Part shown: one piece after another, positions 1 through 7,655 of the stretch
Position numbering within the stretch: the first letter of the stretch is position 1
Layout of the letters: each line of letters starts with the position of its first letter
Origin: Melioribacteraceae bacterium
Lineage (GTDB): Bacteria; Bacteroidota; Ignavibacteria; Ignavibacteriales; Melioribacteraceae
Assembly: GCA_015493615.1 (NCBI GenBank)
Contig: WGCV01000006.1
Span: forward strand, 1 to 32,103
Direction of reading: 5' to 3'
DNA: 32,103 bases
Notes under the pieces: generated by a model
What the model was told of the DNA's origin: nothing
Seen by the model: the letters and a program-made list of their open reading frames with translations, nothing else
The model's database searches: none
Position numbers and translations under genes: made by a program

Positions 1-117
1 TTATTCCCCGATTTTTACCTGACGGAAGGAAGAAACTCCGAGACGAGCTCTTGGCTCAAGGTTGGTTCCTTCTACTTCCGTAAGAAAATATTTTTCCCAT
101 TTTTTCAAAGAACTTTA
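1..117 (-). other. Imperfect palindrome with a short open minus-strand tail at the left edge
   Basis: Positions 22-28 (ACGGAAG) and 75-81 (CTTCCGT) are complementary. The pairing continues inward with a two-base bulge and one G-U pair, giving a roughly 15-bp stem around a loop of about 28 nt. On the minus strand one frame is open from a stop at 115-117 down to a TAA at 1-3. It encodes about 37 codons ending LEPRARLGVSSFRQVKIGE, which looks protein-like but has no ATG; only a TTG (106-108) could start it. I do not recognise the product. It may be the frameshifted tail of a decayed gene, or a structured repeat whose reading frame is incidental. Confidence 0.3.
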
Positions 118-327
118 TTATATTTTTCCCGCTCTTTTAACATACAAGGTTTATTAGAAGGTAAATTCATTTTTTGCTATCGATTACTATTTCAAAACAG
201 ATTAATACACTATTTCAGAAATATTATTCCTTCCTCGTAATTTAAAACCTTCTGAAAATTTTTTTATTTTAATCGTATTGGTCTAAATTTATGTGTAAAA
301 ATATTTTAACAATAAAAGAGGATAAAA
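118..327. other. AT-rich leader region, no gene seen
   Basis: This stretch is very AT-rich and precedes the first clear gene. I see no RNA gene or strong repeat in it. The ribosome binding site of the next gene, AGAGGAT, lies at its end around 317-323. The promoter of that gene is probably here, but I cannot choose between several AT-rich hexamers. Confidence 0.4.
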
Positions 328-783
328 ATGATGATCGAAGAAAAGTTAAACGAACTCGGATTCAAACTTCCCGAAGCTCCAACTCCGCTTGCCGCTTATG
401 TGCCTGCGCTTGTTTCCGGAAACTTGGTTTTCACAGCAGGACAAGTCCCTGTTTCGGAAGGGAAACTTTTGTATGCAGGGAAAGTCGGGAAAGATATTTC
501 ACCCGAAGAAGGAATGAAAGCCGCTGAGGTTTGCGCTTTGAATTGCCTAAGTGTAATTAAAAAAGAAATCGGAGATTTGGAAAAAATTAAACGAGTGGTT
601 AAAGTTACTGTTTTCGTAAACAGCGCAAATGGTTTTACTGAACAGCCTAAAGTAGCAAACGGCGCCTCGGAGCTTCTTGTTAAGCTTTTTGGAGATAAGG
701 GGAAGCATGTGCGGAGCGCTGTCGGCGTAAACGAACTTCCGATTGATGCCGCAGTTGAAATTGAAATGATAGTTGAAATTTGA
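328..783 (+). CDS. RidA family (YjgF/YER057c/UK114-like) protein
   Basis: A 151-residue protein of the RidA superfamily, small trimeric enzymes that hydrolyse reactive enamine/imine intermediates from PLP enzymes. The fold is visible as N-terminal strands around GNLVFTAGQVP (residues 31-41), the central helix with LNCLSVIKKEIGDLEKI (71-87) and the C-terminal strand AAVEIEMIVEI (141-151). R129 in KHVRSAVGVNELP matches the arginine that binds the substrate carboxylate in active RidA members. It is longer than classical RidA (about 130 residues) because of an N-terminal extension, EKLNELGFKLPEAPTPLAAY, typical of the subgroup whose genes stand alone. Start: ATG at 328, with AGAGGAT seven bases upstream; ATG 331 would be almost equivalent. 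Enzymatic activity is inferred from the family. Confidence 0.88.
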   Translation: MMIEEKLNELGFKLPEAPTPLAAYVPALVSGNLVFTAGQVPVSEGKLLYAGKVGKDISPEEGMKAAEVCALNCLSVIKKEIGDLEKIKRVVKVTVFVNSANGFTEQPKVANGASELLVKLFGDKGKHVRSAVGVNELPIDAAVEIEMIVEI

Positions 784-827
784 GTTGTGTGATATTTTAA
801 CATTCACTTGCTAAATATTCTGACTTT

Positions 828-998
828 GAGATTCTTCTTCCCGACTTTGTCGGGACTCAGAATGACAATATTTAACCCCAGCTAACATCTGTCATTCTGA
901 ATGGAGCGAAGCGAAGTGAAGAATCTCATATCCTGCACCGATGTCAGTTCTAACTTAGAGATTCTTCTCCAGCTCCGCCCTGGCGGAGAAGAATGACA
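828..998. repeat. Three tandem-clustered GTCATTCTGA/GAATCTC dispersed repeats
   Basis: Three copies of one short repeat lie in alternating orientation: 828-867 (GAGATTCTTC to AGAATGACA), 890-927 (TGTCATTCTGA to GAATCTC) and 958-998 (GAGATTCTTC to GAATGACA). The ends are conserved while the interior varies and often forms its own hairpin, such as CCCGAC/GTCGGG near 840-854 and CTCCGCC/GGCGGAG near 973-988. The same ends recur at 28148-28393 and 31876-31983. The spacer 784-1025 holds no gene. Repeats with these ends are familiar as intergenic repeats in many bacteria; their function is unknown to me. Confidence 0.85.
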
Positions 999-1025
999 AA
1001 AAGAGATGCAGTTAAAACAACACAA

Positions 1026-1538
1026 TTATTTCTCAACTTCGGTAAATAACGCTTTAATGCATTCCTTGCGAAAGCAAAAACCGGGAGTGGTTTTCATGTA
1101 GTCGATATACTCCTTCCCGAATTTTTTTATCGCTTCCGGTTCTTCCATTAATTTTATCATTATTATCATAAACAGAGCTTCAACGGGGGCAACAAATAAA
1201 ATGAATGTAGGAGAGCCGAGAATGAATGCAAACGATAGCGGGAAGAAAAGCAGCCCTAAGTGCATCGGATGGCGCATATATCGATAAACTCCTTCTTTTA
1301 CCAGAACATTTGTTTCCATTCGTTCTACTTTTCCTTTTCTTCCGTATCTCGCCAAAGTTCTACCGGTGTTACGACTTATCGCCATTACCGATTTTATTAA
1401 TACAATCCCGATAAAGAAACTCGCAACATGCCAAATGATGTTTGAAAAAAGAGAGGGGAAATAAATCAAATCGGTGTAAACCGAAACGATGCCGCCGCCC
1501 ACGATCATTAAAATCCAAACTGCAATTCTGAAAAACAT
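1026..1538 (-). CDS. Isoprenylcysteine/phospholipid-methyltransferase-like integral membrane protein
   Basis: A 170-residue membrane protein with hydrophobic segments around residues 3-22, 33-52, 95-112 and 113-130. The motif VYRYMRHPMHLGLLF (about 88-102) followed by LMEEPEAIKKFGKEYIDYMKTTPGF (about 130-154) is the signature of the ICMT/PEMT methyltransferase superfamily. There the RHP segment and the late glutamate-rich segment bind S-adenosylmethionine at the membrane face. The substrate cannot be read from sequence; bacterial members methylate lipids, thiols or unknown small molecules. The gene diverges from the hemerythrin gene across 73 bp. Its 3' spacer holds dispersed repeats rather than a clear terminator. 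The start at 1538 puts the first membrane helix at the N-terminus. Confidence 0.75.
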   Translation of the reverse strand: MFFRIAVWILMIVGGGIVSVYTDLIYFPSLFSNIIWHVASFFIGIVLIKSVMAISRNTGRTLARYGRKGKVERMETNVLVKEGVYRYMRHPMHLGLLFFPLSFAFILGSPTFILFVAPVEALFMIIMIKLMEEPEAIKKFGKEYIDYMKTTPGFCFRKECIKALFTEVEK

Positions 1539-1611
1539 AATTTTTTAGTTTTATTATTACAAATTTTATTAAGTTAAATTAATATAAAAAATTAACATTA
1601 GGATAAAAATT

Positions 1612-2070
1612 ATGAAACGCCACGAAGCCATTATTCCTCTTTCACACGACCACCATCAAGCTTTGAGATTTGCCACCGCGATGAAGAAAAACGCATCACC
1701 GACAAAAAGGGCTTTGCAATCTTTGGAAGAAAAATTAGCCGATGCAAAGCGAACTTACGAAATTGAACTGGTTCCCCATTTTGCGCATGAAGAGGAGGTT
1801 CTGTTTCCCGTCGCTCGGGGATATTCAGCCGAGCTTGATAAAATGCTTGACGATATAATTGAGGAGCATCGCATAATTCGCGAAGCGTTTGAAAATATTG
1901 AGGAAGGTAACCTTGAGGATAATCTGGATAGGATTGGGAATCTTGTGGAAAAGCATGTTCGTACTGAAGAACGGAGTTTATTTGAAAAGATTCAAGAAGT
2001 AGTTCCGGATGAAAAATTAAAGGAAATAGTAGGTAAAATCTCTCCGGTTAAAGACAGTTGCGATATTTAA
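1612..2070 (+). CDS. Hemerythrin/HHE-domain protein
   Basis: A 152-residue all-helical protein. Metal-ligand motifs appear in order: SHDHHQAL (residues 12-19), the HFAHEEEVLFP segment (about 57-67), EEHRIIRE (about 85-92) and EKHVRTEERSLFEKI (about 114-128). These His and Glu residues match the carboxylate-bridged di-iron site of hemerythrin-like cation-binding domains (PF01814). It is cytosolic, with no signal peptide. Members bind oxygen, sense redox state or protect iron-sulfur clusters; which applies here is unknown. The ATG at 1612 is preceded by AGGATAAAA. The gene sits just ahead of a cytochrome operon, but the 93-bp AT-rich gap suggests a separate transcript. Confidence 0.88.
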   Translation: MKRHEAIIPLSHDHHQALRFATAMKKNASPTKRALQSLEEKLADAKRTYEIELVPHFAHEEEVLFPVARGYSAELDKMLDDIIEEHRIIREAFENIEEGNLEDNLDRIGNLVEKHVRTEERSLFEKIQEVVPDEKLKEIVGKISPVKDSCDI

Positions 2071-2163
2071 TTTTTAAAATATTTTCAAACAAAAATTTTA
2101 CAATTTTATTATTTTGATTTTTATTAATTAATTATTTCATATTCACAATAAAAAGGTGTAAAT

Positions 2164-2724
2164 ATGCTTTCCAAAAAGTTACTAAACATTTTTGTTATGG
2201 CTGTTTTCTTGTTTATTTCGTCATCTTCATTATTGGCGCAGCATAAATATGTTGGCGCAAAAAAATGCGGAATGTGCCATAAAAGCGCTAAGATTGGGAA
2301 ACAATACAAAATCTGGAAGAAAACCGCGCATGCTCATGCATTTAAAACTTTGCAGACAAAAAAAGCTGATGAAGTCGCCAAGAAAGCCGGTTTCAAAACC
2401 AAAGCCGCTGAAACTCCCAAATGCTTAAAATGCCATGTTACGGCATACGGCGTCGATAAATCTTTGCTGAAACATTCATTCAAACCAAAAGACGGCGTTC
2501 AGTGCGAATCATGTCACGGAGCCGGAAGCGATTATGCTAAGATGAGTATTATGAAAAGTACTTCCAAGTCGGTCGCCAAAGGATTGAAGATTTACGATCA
2601 CGATAAAGCCAAAATTAAAGCTATGTGCGTTACCTGCCACAACTCTGAAAATCCTACTTTCAAAGGTTTCGATTTTGAAAAATCTTGGGCGAAGATCAAG
2701 CATTATATTCCTAAGAAAAAATAA
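2164..2724 (+). CDS. Periplasmic tetraheme cytochrome c (c554-like)
   Basis: A 186-residue exported protein. The signal peptide spans residues 1 to about 25, with cleavage expected after LLA before QHKYVG. Four CxxCH haem-binding motifs are seen at C35-H39, C87-H91, C114-H118 and C155-H159. The start of the mature protein, YVGAKKCGMCH followed by IWKKTAHAHAF, is the pattern of the cytochrome c554 family, in which a helical histidine supplies a distal haem ligand. It lies 21 bp upstream of the heptaheme membrane cytochrome and is probably cotranscribed, so it likely shuttles electrons in the periplasm to or from that partner. SD-like AAGGTG precedes ATG 2164. The terminal acceptor is not identifiable here. 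Confidence 0.9.
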   Translation: MLSKKLLNIFVMAVFLFISSSSLLAQHKYVGAKKCGMCHKSAKIGKQYKIWKKTAHAHAFKTLQTKKADEVAKKAGFKTKAAETPKCLKCHVTAYGVDKSLLKHSFKPKDGVQCESCHGAGSDYAKMSIMKSTSKSVAKGLKIYDHDKAKIKAMCVTCHNSENPTFKGFDFEKSWAKIKHYIPKKK

Positions 2725-2745
2725 TCACTTAACAGGATAAAAAAA

Positions 2746-4236
2746 ATGGAATTACCAAAATCATTTAACAACAAAACAACAAAGTGGGGAATTTATCTTT
2801 CCGTAATTGCTTTTATTGTTATTTTGGGATTGCTTATTTTCGCGGGAAATATTGACGAGTGGAGTGTTGCCGGAATTCTATCATTCGTCGGTTTGGTTAT
2901 AGTCTGGATAGTCGGATTGATAATGATTCCGCTGGGAATGAGCAAGACGGAAAAGAAAAGTTCTCCCGACGGAAAATCTTCCATCCTTAATTTGACTAAT
3001 CCTAAATACCGTAATGCGTTTTATGTTTTCGGACTGGTTTTTATTGTATTTTTGTTGGTAACTACAGCCGGCGCATATAAATCGTATCACTATATGGAAT
3101 CGGTAAAGTTCTGCGGAACTACTTGCCACGTTACCATGGAACCTGAATATACGGCTCACGCAAAAATGGCTCATGCCGACGCCAAGTGTGCCGATTGCCA
3201 TATCGGAGAAGGGGTTACGGGATTTCTCGCCTCTAAGGTTGAAGCGTCAAAAGAATTAATTGCAATTGTTACCGGAACCGTTCCTCATCCGATTTATGCC
3301 AACGAAGGAATTCATGAAGTAGCAAAAGAAGCTTGTTCGCATTGTCACTGGTCTCAGAAGTTTCAGCCGGACAGAGAACTGAAGCACATTCATTTTCTTC
3401 GCGATGAAGATAACACCGAATGGGATATTGACATGACGATGCATCTTGCAGCCGGAACAGAGCCGCTCGGTTTGCAGAAAGGGATTCACTGGCACATGAA
3501 CAAGGATGTTAAGATTGAGTATGTCGCCACAGATAAGGATAATCAAGTTATTCCCTGGGTAAAATATACCAATCTTAAAACCGGCAAAGTTACTATTTTT
3601 GAAAGCGACGACGAACCTTTGGAGAAAGCCGCTTTCGATACTTTAACTGTTACGCAGATGTCCTGCCTCGATTGCCACAGCCGTCCCGCACATGACTTTA
3701 AGCCTGCCGAAGAGTTTATCAACAGCAGATTTGTAACCGGCGCAATTTCAAAGGATTTGCCGGAATTCAAATCAGCCGCTATGGCTGCTTGCGTTGAGGA
3801 GTACGGAACCGCGGACTCTGCAAGAATGATGATTCCGAGAAAAATTAAATCTTTCTACGAGGAAAATTATCCGGAAGTTCTGAAAGATAAAAAGGATGAA
3901 CTGAATAAATCAATTGCCGCTGTTCTTGACGGTTTTACCAAAAACGTTTTCCCGGATATGAAAGTTCGCTGGGATAAGTACTACAACAATTTGGGACATA
4001 TGAAAAGCAACGGTTGTTTCCGCTGTCATGATAATCATCACGTAGCTAAAAACGACGAAGTGATTCCGAAAACTTGTACTACATGCCATACTTTTAACGC
4101 TCAGGGAACTCCCGGTGAAATGCAGTTTGCAACAGCCGGACAGCTTATGGAATTCAGACATCCGGGCGAAGATGTGGAACCTGAAGATTGGCAGGAAGGA
4201 TTATGTTCCGATTGTCATGCCGGAGTTGGTCCGTAG
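2746..4236 (+). CDS. Inner-membrane heptaheme NapC/NirT-family cytochrome c, ImcH-like
   Basis: A 496-residue protein with three predicted membrane helices (about 14-35, 43-64 and 90-112) and a periplasmic multiheme domain. Seven haem sites: an unusual CX3CH at C123-H128, then CxxCH at C148, C197, C307, C424, C444 and C487. The NapC/NirT core is FCGTTCHVTMEPEY (122-135) plus CADCHIGEG; M131 is placed like the haem-ligand methionine of NrfH. NapC/NirT proteins oxidise membrane quinol and pass electrons outward. Three helices plus seven haems and a CX3CH recall Geobacter ImcH more than four-haem NrfH or NapC; that comparison is from memory. The gene follows the tetraheme gene and ends at a strong terminator. 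No nitrite reductase gene is adjacent. Confidence 0.85.
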   Translation: MELPKSFNNKTTKWGIYLSVIAFIVILGLLIFAGNIDEWSVAGILSFVGLVIVWIVGLIMIPLGMSKTEKKSSPDGKSSILNLTNPKYRNAFYVFGLVFIVFLLVTTAGAYKSYHYMESVKFCGTTCHVTMEPEYTAHAKMAHADAKCADCHIGEGVTGFLASKVEASKELIAIVTGTVPHPIYANEGIHEVAKEACSHCHWSQKFQPDRELKHIHFLRDEDNTEWDIDMTMHLAAGTEPLGLQKGIHWHMNKDVKIEYVATDKDNQVIPWVKYTNLKTGKVTIFESDDEPLEKAAFDTLTVTQMSCLDCHSRPAHDFKPAEEFINSRFVTGAISKDLPEFKSAAMAACVEEYGTADSARMMIPRKIKSFYEENYPEVLKDKKDELNKSIAAVLDGFTKNVFPDMKVRWDKYYNNLGHMKSNGCFRCHDNHHVAKNDEVIPKTCTTCHTFNAQGTPGEMQFATAGQLMEFRHPGEDVEPEDWQEGLCSDCHAGVGP

Positions 4237-4288
4237 ATTTTAAGATTTACGGTTTACATAACAATTAAAAAGTAAGTGTGTTTTGAAA

Positions 4289-4321
4289 ATAACCCGTGGA
4301 AAAATTCGCGGGTTATTTTTT
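4289..4321 (+). terminator. Rho-independent terminator of the cytochrome operon
   Basis: ATAACCCG (4289-4296) pairs with CGGGTTAT (4309-4316) across a 12-nt loop and is followed by a T run reaching 4321. It lies about 50 bp past the heptaheme gene stop. Confidence 0.8.
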
Positions 4322-4351
4322 TTGTGAATTTACTGTTGTTGGCGATTTACT

Positions 4352-4388
4352 AAACCTCCGAAGTTTTTAAAACTTCGGAGGTTTTTTT
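4352..4388 (+). terminator. Perfect 16-bp palindrome with T tract (second terminator or repeat)
   Basis: The arms 4352-4367 and 4369-4384 (AAACCTCCGAAG... / ...CTTCGGAGGTTT) are perfectly complementary around one central base, and Ts continue to 4388. It can act as a back-up terminator on the plus strand. Its perfection and AT/GC layering also fit a dispersed palindromic repeat. The rest of 4389-4498 shows no gene. Confidence 0.65.
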
Positions 4389-4501
4389 ATAAGCAGAATG
4401 CGGTTATCCGCTTTACGGATAATCATTATGATTTACTTTTTTGCTTTCTTTATTTATAAAAAATGTTCAAGGGAAGGTATTACACGGCAATTTTAAAACA
4501 A

Positions 4502-4531
4502 CAAAAGGCTGCCCAACCGAGCAGCCTTTTG
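4502..4531 (-). terminator. Terminator of the hsp20-dnaK-hsp20 operon
   Basis: CAAAAGGCTGC (4502-4512) pairs with GCAGCCTTTTG (4521-4531), an 11-bp stem with an 8-nt loop. On the minus strand it is followed by TTGTTTT. It lies 27 bp beyond the stop of the last gene of the heat-shock operon. Confidence 0.8.
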
Positions 4532-4557
4532 CTTTTGAATAAGCCGATTCTTATTTG

Positions 4558-4953
4558 TTATTTAATTTCAATAGTCTTCGGTTTAATTCTTTCATGTTTC
4601 GGAAGAACAACCGTTAAGACGCCGTTTTTCATTTCAGCTTCAATTTTCGAATCGTCAATACTGTCTGTTAAGTTGAACTTGCGGTAGTAATTTCCAAATT
4701 CGGTTTCCTTAACAATGTATTTCATTTCCTTTAATTCATCGTATCTGTCTAATCTTCCCATCAGCGTCAAATAGTTATCTTCCATTTTTACTTTGGCGTT
4801 ATCTTTTGATACGCCGGGCATATAAGCCATCAGAACAAAGTGGTCCTCGGTTTCCAAAATATCAACCAAAGGCGCTATCCAAGCTTCGTTGTTAAAGGAT
4901 TCTTCCCACGCTTTGTTCTCTTTAACTTCTACGAGATCTTTAGTCTTTTCCAT
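4558..4953 (-). CDS. Small heat-shock protein, Hsp20/alpha-crystallin family (downstream copy)
   Basis: A 131-residue ATP-independent holdase that binds unfolding proteins. The alpha-crystallin domain covers about residues 26-120: it opens with PLVDILETEDHFVLMAYMPGVSKDNAKVKMED and closes with the NGVLTVVLPK motif (about 109-118). The C-terminal tail IKPKTIEIK ends in an I-x-I type motif used to link oligomers. It is the third gene of the operon, 21 bp after dnaK, with an SD GGAGGAAG just before its ATG. It differs clearly from the upstream Hsp20 in this operon and has an acidic N-terminal arm, so the two probably form different oligomers. Confidence 0.92.
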   Translation of the reverse strand: MEKTKDLVEVKENKAWEESFNNEAWIAPLVDILETEDHFVLMAYMPGVSKDNAKVKMEDNYLTLMGRLDRYDELKEMKYIVKETEFGNYYRKFNLTDSIDDSKIEAEMKNGVLTVVLPKHERIKPKTIEIK

Positions 4954-4974
4954 GGCTTCCTCCTTTTATTTTGA

Positions 4975-6915
4975 TTATTTATTATCTTCTTCATCAACAA
5001 CTTCATACGAAGCGTCTTCAACTTGGCCATCCTCTTTCGGGGCTTCTCCCGTTGTTTGCTGACCGGTAGCGCCTGCACCTGCATTTTGATCAGCTCCGGG
5101 TTGTCCCTGAGGCGCGCCTTGCTGATAGAGCTTCGGTGCAATCTCGTTCCATGCTTTGGTTAAGCTGTCTGTTGCGCTCTTAATCTGGTCGATGTTGTCT
5201 GCTTTAAGAGCGTCTTCAACATTGCGGATTTCATTTTCCAGACGGGCTTTATCGTTATCTTCCAGTTTGTCTTTCATCTCTTCCATCTGTTTCTTTGTCT
5301 GGAATACAAGATTGTCCGCAGTGTTTTTAATTTCAACCATTTCTTTGCGTTTCTTATCTTCGTCAGCATGTTCCTGAGCTTCGCGTTTCATTTTTTCAAC
5401 TTCGTCTTTCGATAATCCGCTAGAGGATTCAATTCTGATGCTCTGTTCTTTTCCTGTTGCTTTATCTTTAGCAGATACATTCAAAATACCGTTAGCGTCG
5501 ATGTCGAAAGTAACCTCAATCTGAGGAACTCCTCTCGGCGCCGGCGGAATACCATCCAAGTGGAACTTGCCGAGAGTTCTGTTATCTGCCGCCATCGGAC
5601 GCTCGCCCTGCAGTACATGAATTTCAACAGAGGGCTGATTGTCGCTTGCGGTCGAGAATATTTCGCTCTTGCGTGTCGGTATTGTTGTGTTAGCGTCGAT
5701 TAATTTCGTCATAACTCCGCCCATTGTTTCAATACCGAGCGAAAGAGGAGTTACATCAAGTAAGAGTACGTCTTCAACGTCTCCGGCAAGAACTCCGCCC
5801 TGAATTGCCGCGCCGATAGCGACAACTTCATCGGGGTTAACGCCTTTGTGCGGCTCTTTTCCGAAGATGCGTTTAACAACTTCCTGAACTTTCGGCACTC
5901 TTGTTGAACCGCCGACCAGGATTACTTCGTCAATCTGAGATGCACTAACGCCTGCGTCTTTCATTGCGGTTTCGCAAGGGCCAACGGTTCTTTCGATTAA
6001 GTCGTCAACCAACTGTTCGAATTTTGCGCGAGTAATCGTGATGTTCAAGTGTTTTGGTCCTTCCTGCGTTGCAGTAATAAATGGTAAGTTCACATCTGTC
6101 TGCATCGAGGAAGAGAGTTCAATCTTAGCTTTCTCGGCGGCTTCTTTCAGTCTCTGTAAAGCCATCGGGTCTTTTCTTAAGTCGATTCCTTCCTGTTTCT
6201 GGAATTCATCTGCAAGGTAATCAATCAATCTTTGGTCAAAGTCGTCGCCGCCAAGGTGCGTATCGCCGTTGGTCGATTTAACTTCAAATACTCCTTCTCC
6301 GAGCTGGAGAACGGAAATATCGAAAGTACCGCCGCCTAAGTCGTAAACTGCAACCAATTGTTCTTTGTGCTTTTTATCCAAACCGTAAGCCAAAGCTGCG
6401 GCTGTAGGTTCGTTGATAATTCTGCGTACATTTAATCCTGCAATTTCGCCTGCGTCTTTTGTAGCCTGACGCTGTGAGTCGTTAAAATATGCAGGAACAG
6501 TAATTACGGCTTCGTTAACCGATTGACCTAAATACTCCTCTGCCGTTTTTTTCATTTTCTGCAGAATCATTGCAGAAATTTCGGGAGGAGAATATAATTT
6601 CCCATCTATTTTAACTCTTGCAGATCCGTTATCGCCCGAAACAACTTCGTAAGGGACTTCGTGAATTTCATTTGAAACTTCGTCGTATCTGCGTCCCATA
6701 AATCTTTTGATTGAAAAGATTGTGTTGTGCGGGTTGGTAACAGCTTGGCGTTTTGCCGGCTGTCCCACCAGGCGTTCCCCGTTTTTGGTGAACGCAACAA
6801 CTGAAGGCGTTGTTCTCCCGCCTTCGGAATTAGGAATTACAACCGGCTCATTGCCTTCCATTACGGCAACGCAAGAGTTTGTTGTTCCTAAGTCGATTCC
6901 AATAATTTTTCCCAT
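4975..6915 (-). CDS. dnaK: Chaperone DnaK (Hsp70)
   Basis: A 646-residue Hsp70 of normal bacterial length. The nucleotide-binding domain (about 1-385) carries [14 protein letters not shown], the phosphate loop [13 protein letters not shown] and [14 protein letters not shown]. The interdomain linker [15 protein letters not shown] is followed by the beta-sandwich substrate domain with NTTIPT and the helical lid. A Gln/Gly/Ala-rich tail precedes the acidic end EVVDEEDNK. It refolds client proteins in an ATP cycle normally driven by DnaJ and GrpE; neither partner gene is next to it here. It is the middle gene of a three-gene operon between two hsp20 genes, which suggests handover from holdase to foldase. 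GGAGAG precedes the ATG at 6915. Confidence 0.98.
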   Translation of the reverse strand: MGKIIGIDLGTTNSCVAVMEGNEPVVIPNSEGGRTTPSVVAFTKNGERLVGQPAKRQAVTNPHNTIFSIKRFMGRRYDEVSNEIHEVPYEVVSGDNGSARVKIDGKLYSPPEISAMILQKMKKTAEEYLGQSVNEAVITVPAYFNDSQRQATKDAGEIAGLNVRRIINEPTAAALAYGLDKKHKEQLVAVYDLGGGTFDISVLQLGEGVFEVKSTNGDTHLGGDDFDQRLIDYLADEFQKQEGIDLRKDPMALQRLKEAAEKAKIELSSSMQTDVNLPFITATQEGPKHLNITITRAKFEQLVDDLIERTVGPCETAMKDAGVSASQIDEVILVGGSTRVPKVQEVVKRIFGKEPHKGVNPDEVVAIGAAIQGGVLAGDVEDVLLLDVTPLSLGIETMGGVMTKLIDANTTIPTRKSEIFSTASDNQPSVEIHVLQGERPMAADNRTLGKFHLDGIPPAPRGVPQIEVTFDIDANGILNVSAKDKATGKEQSIRIESSSGLSKDEVEKMKREAQEHADEDKKRKEMVEIKNTADNLVFQTKKQMEEMKDKLEDNDKARLENEIRNVEDALKADNIDQIKSATDSLTKAWNEIAPKLYQQGAPQGQPGADQNAGAGATGQQTTGEAPKEDGQVEDASYEVVDEEDNK

Positions 6916-6940
6916 TTTCTTCTCTCCTTTTTATATGAGA

Positions 6941-6964
6941 CAAGCGACTTTAATAAGTCGCTTG
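6941..6964 (-). other. Intercistronic hairpin between hsp20 and dnaK
   Basis: CAAGCGACTT (6941-6950) pairs with AAGTCGCTTG (6955-6964), a perfect 10-bp stem with a 4-nt loop. On the minus strand it lies in the 77-bp gap between the upstream hsp20 and dnaK. No T run follows, so full termination is unlikely. It could be an RNA processing or stability element that sets different levels of the two mRNAs. Confidence 0.5.
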
Positions 6965-6992
6965 CCGTTTAGTTAAATTTTCAATTTTTAAT

Positions 6993-7427
6993 TTATTTTA
7001 CTTTAATTACTTTCTCTTTTGCTTCTTTCGGCTCAACTTTTTTAAGCGTTATATGAAGAACGCCATCTTTGAATTGAGCGTCGATTTTATCCGGATCTAC
7101 ATTTTCCGGTAATGTAAAGCTTCTCTTGAATGAACCGTAAATTCTTTCGGTTCTGTGAGTATCGTTTTCTTTACGTTCGTCTAAAATTTTCTTTTCACCT
7201 TCTACCGTCAAAATGTTATCTTGCAATGTTATTTTCAGATCTTTTTTATCAACGCCCGGAATTTCGGCATCGATAAAGAGATTTTTGTCGTTCTCTGAAA
7301 TATCAACACGCGGCGAAAAAGTTTGAGGTAAATCTAAGCCAAAAGTCGGAAAATCGCTGAACAATGACTGTAAATGATTTTGTAAACTTTCAATTTCACG
7401 GAAAGGTTCAAATTTTACTAGTGTCAT
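6993..7427 (-). CDS. Small heat-shock protein, Hsp20/alpha-crystallin family (upstream copy)
   Basis: A 144-residue sHSP of the class common near bacterial heat-shock operons. The N-terminal arm VKFEPFREIESLQNHLQSLF is followed by the alpha-crystallin domain: SPRVDISENDKNLFIDAEIPGVDKKDLKI (about 43-71), the RTERIYGSFKRSFTLPENVD segment (about 92-111) and DGVLHITLKKVEP (about 120-132). The end KVIKVK supplies the I-x-V type linker motif. It is the first gene of the hsp20-dnaK-hsp20 operon, with a strong SD (AGGAGG) just before ATG 7427. A sigma-54-like site lies about 57-72 bp upstream. Confidence 0.94.
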   Translation of the reverse strand: MTLVKFEPFREIESLQNHLQSLFSDFPTFGLDLPQTFSPRVDISENDKNLFIDAEIPGVDKKDLKITLQDNILTVEGEKKILDERKENDTHRTERIYGSFKRSFTLPENVDPDKIDAQFKDGVLHITLKKVEPKEAKEKVIKVK

Positions 7428-7476
7428 GGCTAACCTCCTTTTTTTATTTTTAATTTTTTTATTTTCATTTTCGCCA

Positions 7477-7499
7477 ATTATACTACAAACCGCGTGCCA
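7477..7499 (-). promoter_or_regulatory. Candidate sigma-54 promoter of the heat-shock operon
   Basis: On the minus strand the bases at 7499-7484 read TGGCACG-CGGT-TTGTA. This matches the -24/-12 consensus TGGCACG-N4-TTGCW at every fixed position but one (T in place of the -12 C). A TATAAT follows at once (7482-7477), but no -35 lies at a proper distance from it. No CIRCE inverted repeat is present. Direct copies of ATTGTC at about 7584 and 7596 further upstream could be activator sites; that last point is speculation. Confidence 0.4.
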
Positions 7500-7655
7500 A
7501 AATGATATTTTAGTCGTAACTTATTATTTTTTAATGATTTACAAAGATTTTTGTGAATTTAATGGCGGATGAATATTTTGCGCATTGTCAGACTAATTGT
7601 CGCACTGCGTAGGAATTGACAAACAATAGGAAATATTTTCATACAAGGAGTAAAC

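Noticed and set aside
396-803. Long minus-strand ORF opposite the RidA gene
   Set aside because: It is a mirror frame of a well-supported gene, Ser/Thr/Pro-rich, with no family motif and no ribosome binding site.
2746-4236. Assignment as NrfH, the nitrite reductase small subunit
   Set aside because: It has seven haem sites and three membrane helices and is about three times too long; no nrfA lies nearby.
7428-7655. CIRCE/HrcA operator or a sigma-70 promoter for birA
   Set aside because: No TTAGCACTC-type inverted repeat is present. The TTGACA at 7616-7621 has no acceptable -10 at 16-18 nt before the ribosome binding site.
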